A DNA stretch of 64,000 nt. It comes from Pseudomonas sp. (GTDB lineage Bacteria > Pseudomonadota > Gammaproteobacteria > Pseudomonadales > Pseudomonadaceae). The first letter of the stretch is position 1. The number at the start of each line of letters is the position of its first letter. The DNA is taken from assembly GCA_030603065.1 (NCBI GenBank), contig JAUVYN010000008.1, positions 17,888 through 81,887 on the forward strand, read 5' to 3'. Positions 62,997 through 64,000 of the stretch are shown in pieces. The position numbers and the translations under genes are program-made. The notes beneath the pieces were generated by a model, which had not been told where the DNA came from, made no database searches, and saw only the letters and a list, made by a program, of their open reading frames with translations.

Positions 62997-64000
62997 TCAT
63001 CCTAGCAGTGACTTGTCGCGAACAGCGCCCTTGTCGGCACTGGTCGCCAGCAGCGCATAGGCCTTGAGTGCCGTGCTGACCTTGCGGGGGCGCGATTCGA
63101 CAGGTTTCCAGCCGAGGCGGTCCTGTTCGGCACGGCGCTCGGCCAGCTCATCGTCACTCACCAGCAGATTGATGCTGCGATTCGGAATGTCGATCAGCAC
63201 GCGGTCACCGTCACGCACCAGGCCAATGGCACCACCTGCTGCGGCCTCGGGTGAGGCATGGCCGATCGACAATCCGGAGGTGCCGCCGGAAAAACGGCCG
63301 TCGGTCAGCAGCGCACAGTCCTTGCCCAGTCCCTTGGATTTCAGGTAGCTGGTGGGGTAGAGCATCTCCTGCATGCCGGGCCCCCCCTTGGGACCCTCGT
63401 AGCGGATGATGACGATGTCGCCGGGCTTGACCTCATCGGCGAGGATCCCGCGTACGGCGCTGTCCTGACTCTCGAACACCTTGGCCTTGCCTTCGAAGAC
63501 GTGGATCGATTCGTCCACCCCGGCGGTCTTCACGACGCAGCCGTCCAGGGCAATGTTGCCGTAGAGCACGGCCAGGCCGCCCTCCTGGGAATAGGCATGC
63601 TCGACCCTGCGAATGCAGCCGCTCTCGCGGTCGTCATCCAGGCTGTCCCAGCGCGTCGACTGGCTGAAGGCGGTCTGGGTGGGGATCCCGGCCGGGCCAG
63701 CGCGGAAGAATCTGTGCACCGCTTCGTCGTCGGTCTGGGTGATATCCCATTGGGCGATGGCTTCTTCCATGCTGCGGCTGTGTACTGTCGGTACGTCGGT
63801 ATGCAGCAGACCGCCGCGGGCCAACTCGCCGAGAATACTGAAAATGCCGCCAGCGCGGTGCACGTCTTCCATATGATACTTCTGGATGTTCGGCGCCACC
63901 TTGCAAAGCTGCGGAACCTTGCGTGAAAGTCGGTCGATGTCGCGAAGATCGAAGTCGAGCTCCGCCTCCTGAGCGGCCGCCAGCAGGTGCAGGATGGTAT
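62997..64000 (-). CDS. ilvD: Dihydroxy-acid dehydratase, C-terminal part
   Basis: The gene is open to the window edge, so its start is missing; about 333 C-terminal residues of an expected 610 or so are seen. IlvD dehydrates 2,3-dihydroxy acids in the valine, isoleucine and leucine pathways using an iron-sulfur cluster. Seen are [41 protein letters not shown] (with a cluster-type Cys), [39 protein letters not shown] and [17 protein letters not shown]. The reading frame is intact across 63900-64000. Two hairpin terminators follow. Together with ilvA at 21.5 kb this window holds two isoleucine-pathway genes. Confidence 0.97.
   Translation of the reverse strand, partial: TILHLLAAAQEAELDFDLRDIDRLSRKVPQLCKVAPNIQKYHMEDVHRAGGIFSILGELARGGLLHTDVPTVHSRSMEEAIAQWDITQTDDEAVHRFFRAGPAGIPTQTAFSQSTRWDSLDDDRESGCIRRVEHAYSQEGGLAVLYGNIALDGCVVKTAGVDESIHVFEGKAKVFESQDSAVRGILADEVKPGDIVIIRYEGPKGGPGMQEMLYPTSYLKSKGLGKDCALLTDGRFSGGTSGLSIGHASPEAAAGGAIGLVRDGDRVLIDIPNRSINLLVSDDELAERRAEQDRLGWKPVESRPRKVSTALKAYALLATSADKGAVRDKSLLG

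Overview
This 64 kb window is a high-GC, densely packed bacterial chromosome segment without tRNA, rRNA, insertion sequences, prophage or CRISPR. Gene content and order point to the Pseudomonadaceae. From memory, two blocks follow P. aeruginosa order: ygfA/6S RNA/zapA/ygfB/pepP/ubiH/ubiI/fbpAB/gcvTHP (like PA5228 to PA5213), and HAD hydrolase/rppH/ptsP ... lgt/thyA/folA/ilvD (like PA0335 to PA0353). Accessory content (EncFtn-type ferritin, DUF1538 operon, arsJ) suggests an environmental or marine-type pseudomonad such as Halopseudomonas or Stutzerimonas; the species cannot be fixed from sequence reading alone.

Layout. 0-10.8 kb: envelope and ion homeostasis genes (MscS-like channel, cation/proton and Ca/Na antiporters, MFS), a c-di-GMP phosphodiesterase, selO with a frameshifted lipoprotein gene, and small redox enzymes. 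10.8-23 kb: central metabolism (malate synthase G; serA divergent from D-2-hydroxyglutarate dehydrogenase; rpiA divergent from ilvA). 23-25.4 kb: CHASE-PAS-GGDEF cyclase and an EVE protein. 25.5-31.6 kb: 6S RNA/ygfA, the zapA pair, then ygfB-pepP-ubiH-ubiI, linking proline-peptide turnover to ubiquinone synthesis. 31.6-34.4 kb: a ferric-iron binding protein and permease behind a Fur-like box. 34.4-39.3 kb: gcvT-gcvH-gcvP, split by a 468-bp gap holding two composite inverted repeats of shared architecture.

39.4-49.5 kb is the most accessory-looking stretch. It holds arsR-arsH-gapdh-arsJ (arsenate export as 1-arseno-3-phosphoglycerate) behind a perfect operator, a short-chain dehydrogenase with an apparent signal peptide, a translationally coupled DUF1538/P-II-like/CBS operon, a large hybrid sensor kinase divergent from it, and an EncFtn-type ferritin with no encapsulin and no targeting tail. 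The DUF1538/P-II/CBS operon is the best candidate here for an uncharacterised system: a duplicated membrane protein with two adenine-nucleotide-type sensor modules.

49.5-64 kb: gcvR, an HDOD protein, an RlmI-like methyltransferase, the HAD/rppH/ptsP group, an NRDE protein, a lipoprotein with four DUF4397 repeats, a TSUP transporter, lgt-thyA-folA (overlapping genes), a GGDEF-EAL protein with degenerate receiver and EAL domains, and ilvD cut by the window edge.

Notable control signals read directly are a TTGACC/17 bp/TATAGT promoter before the zapA pair, the 6S RNA promoter box, an ArsR-type dyad, a Fur-like box, and several hairpin terminators.
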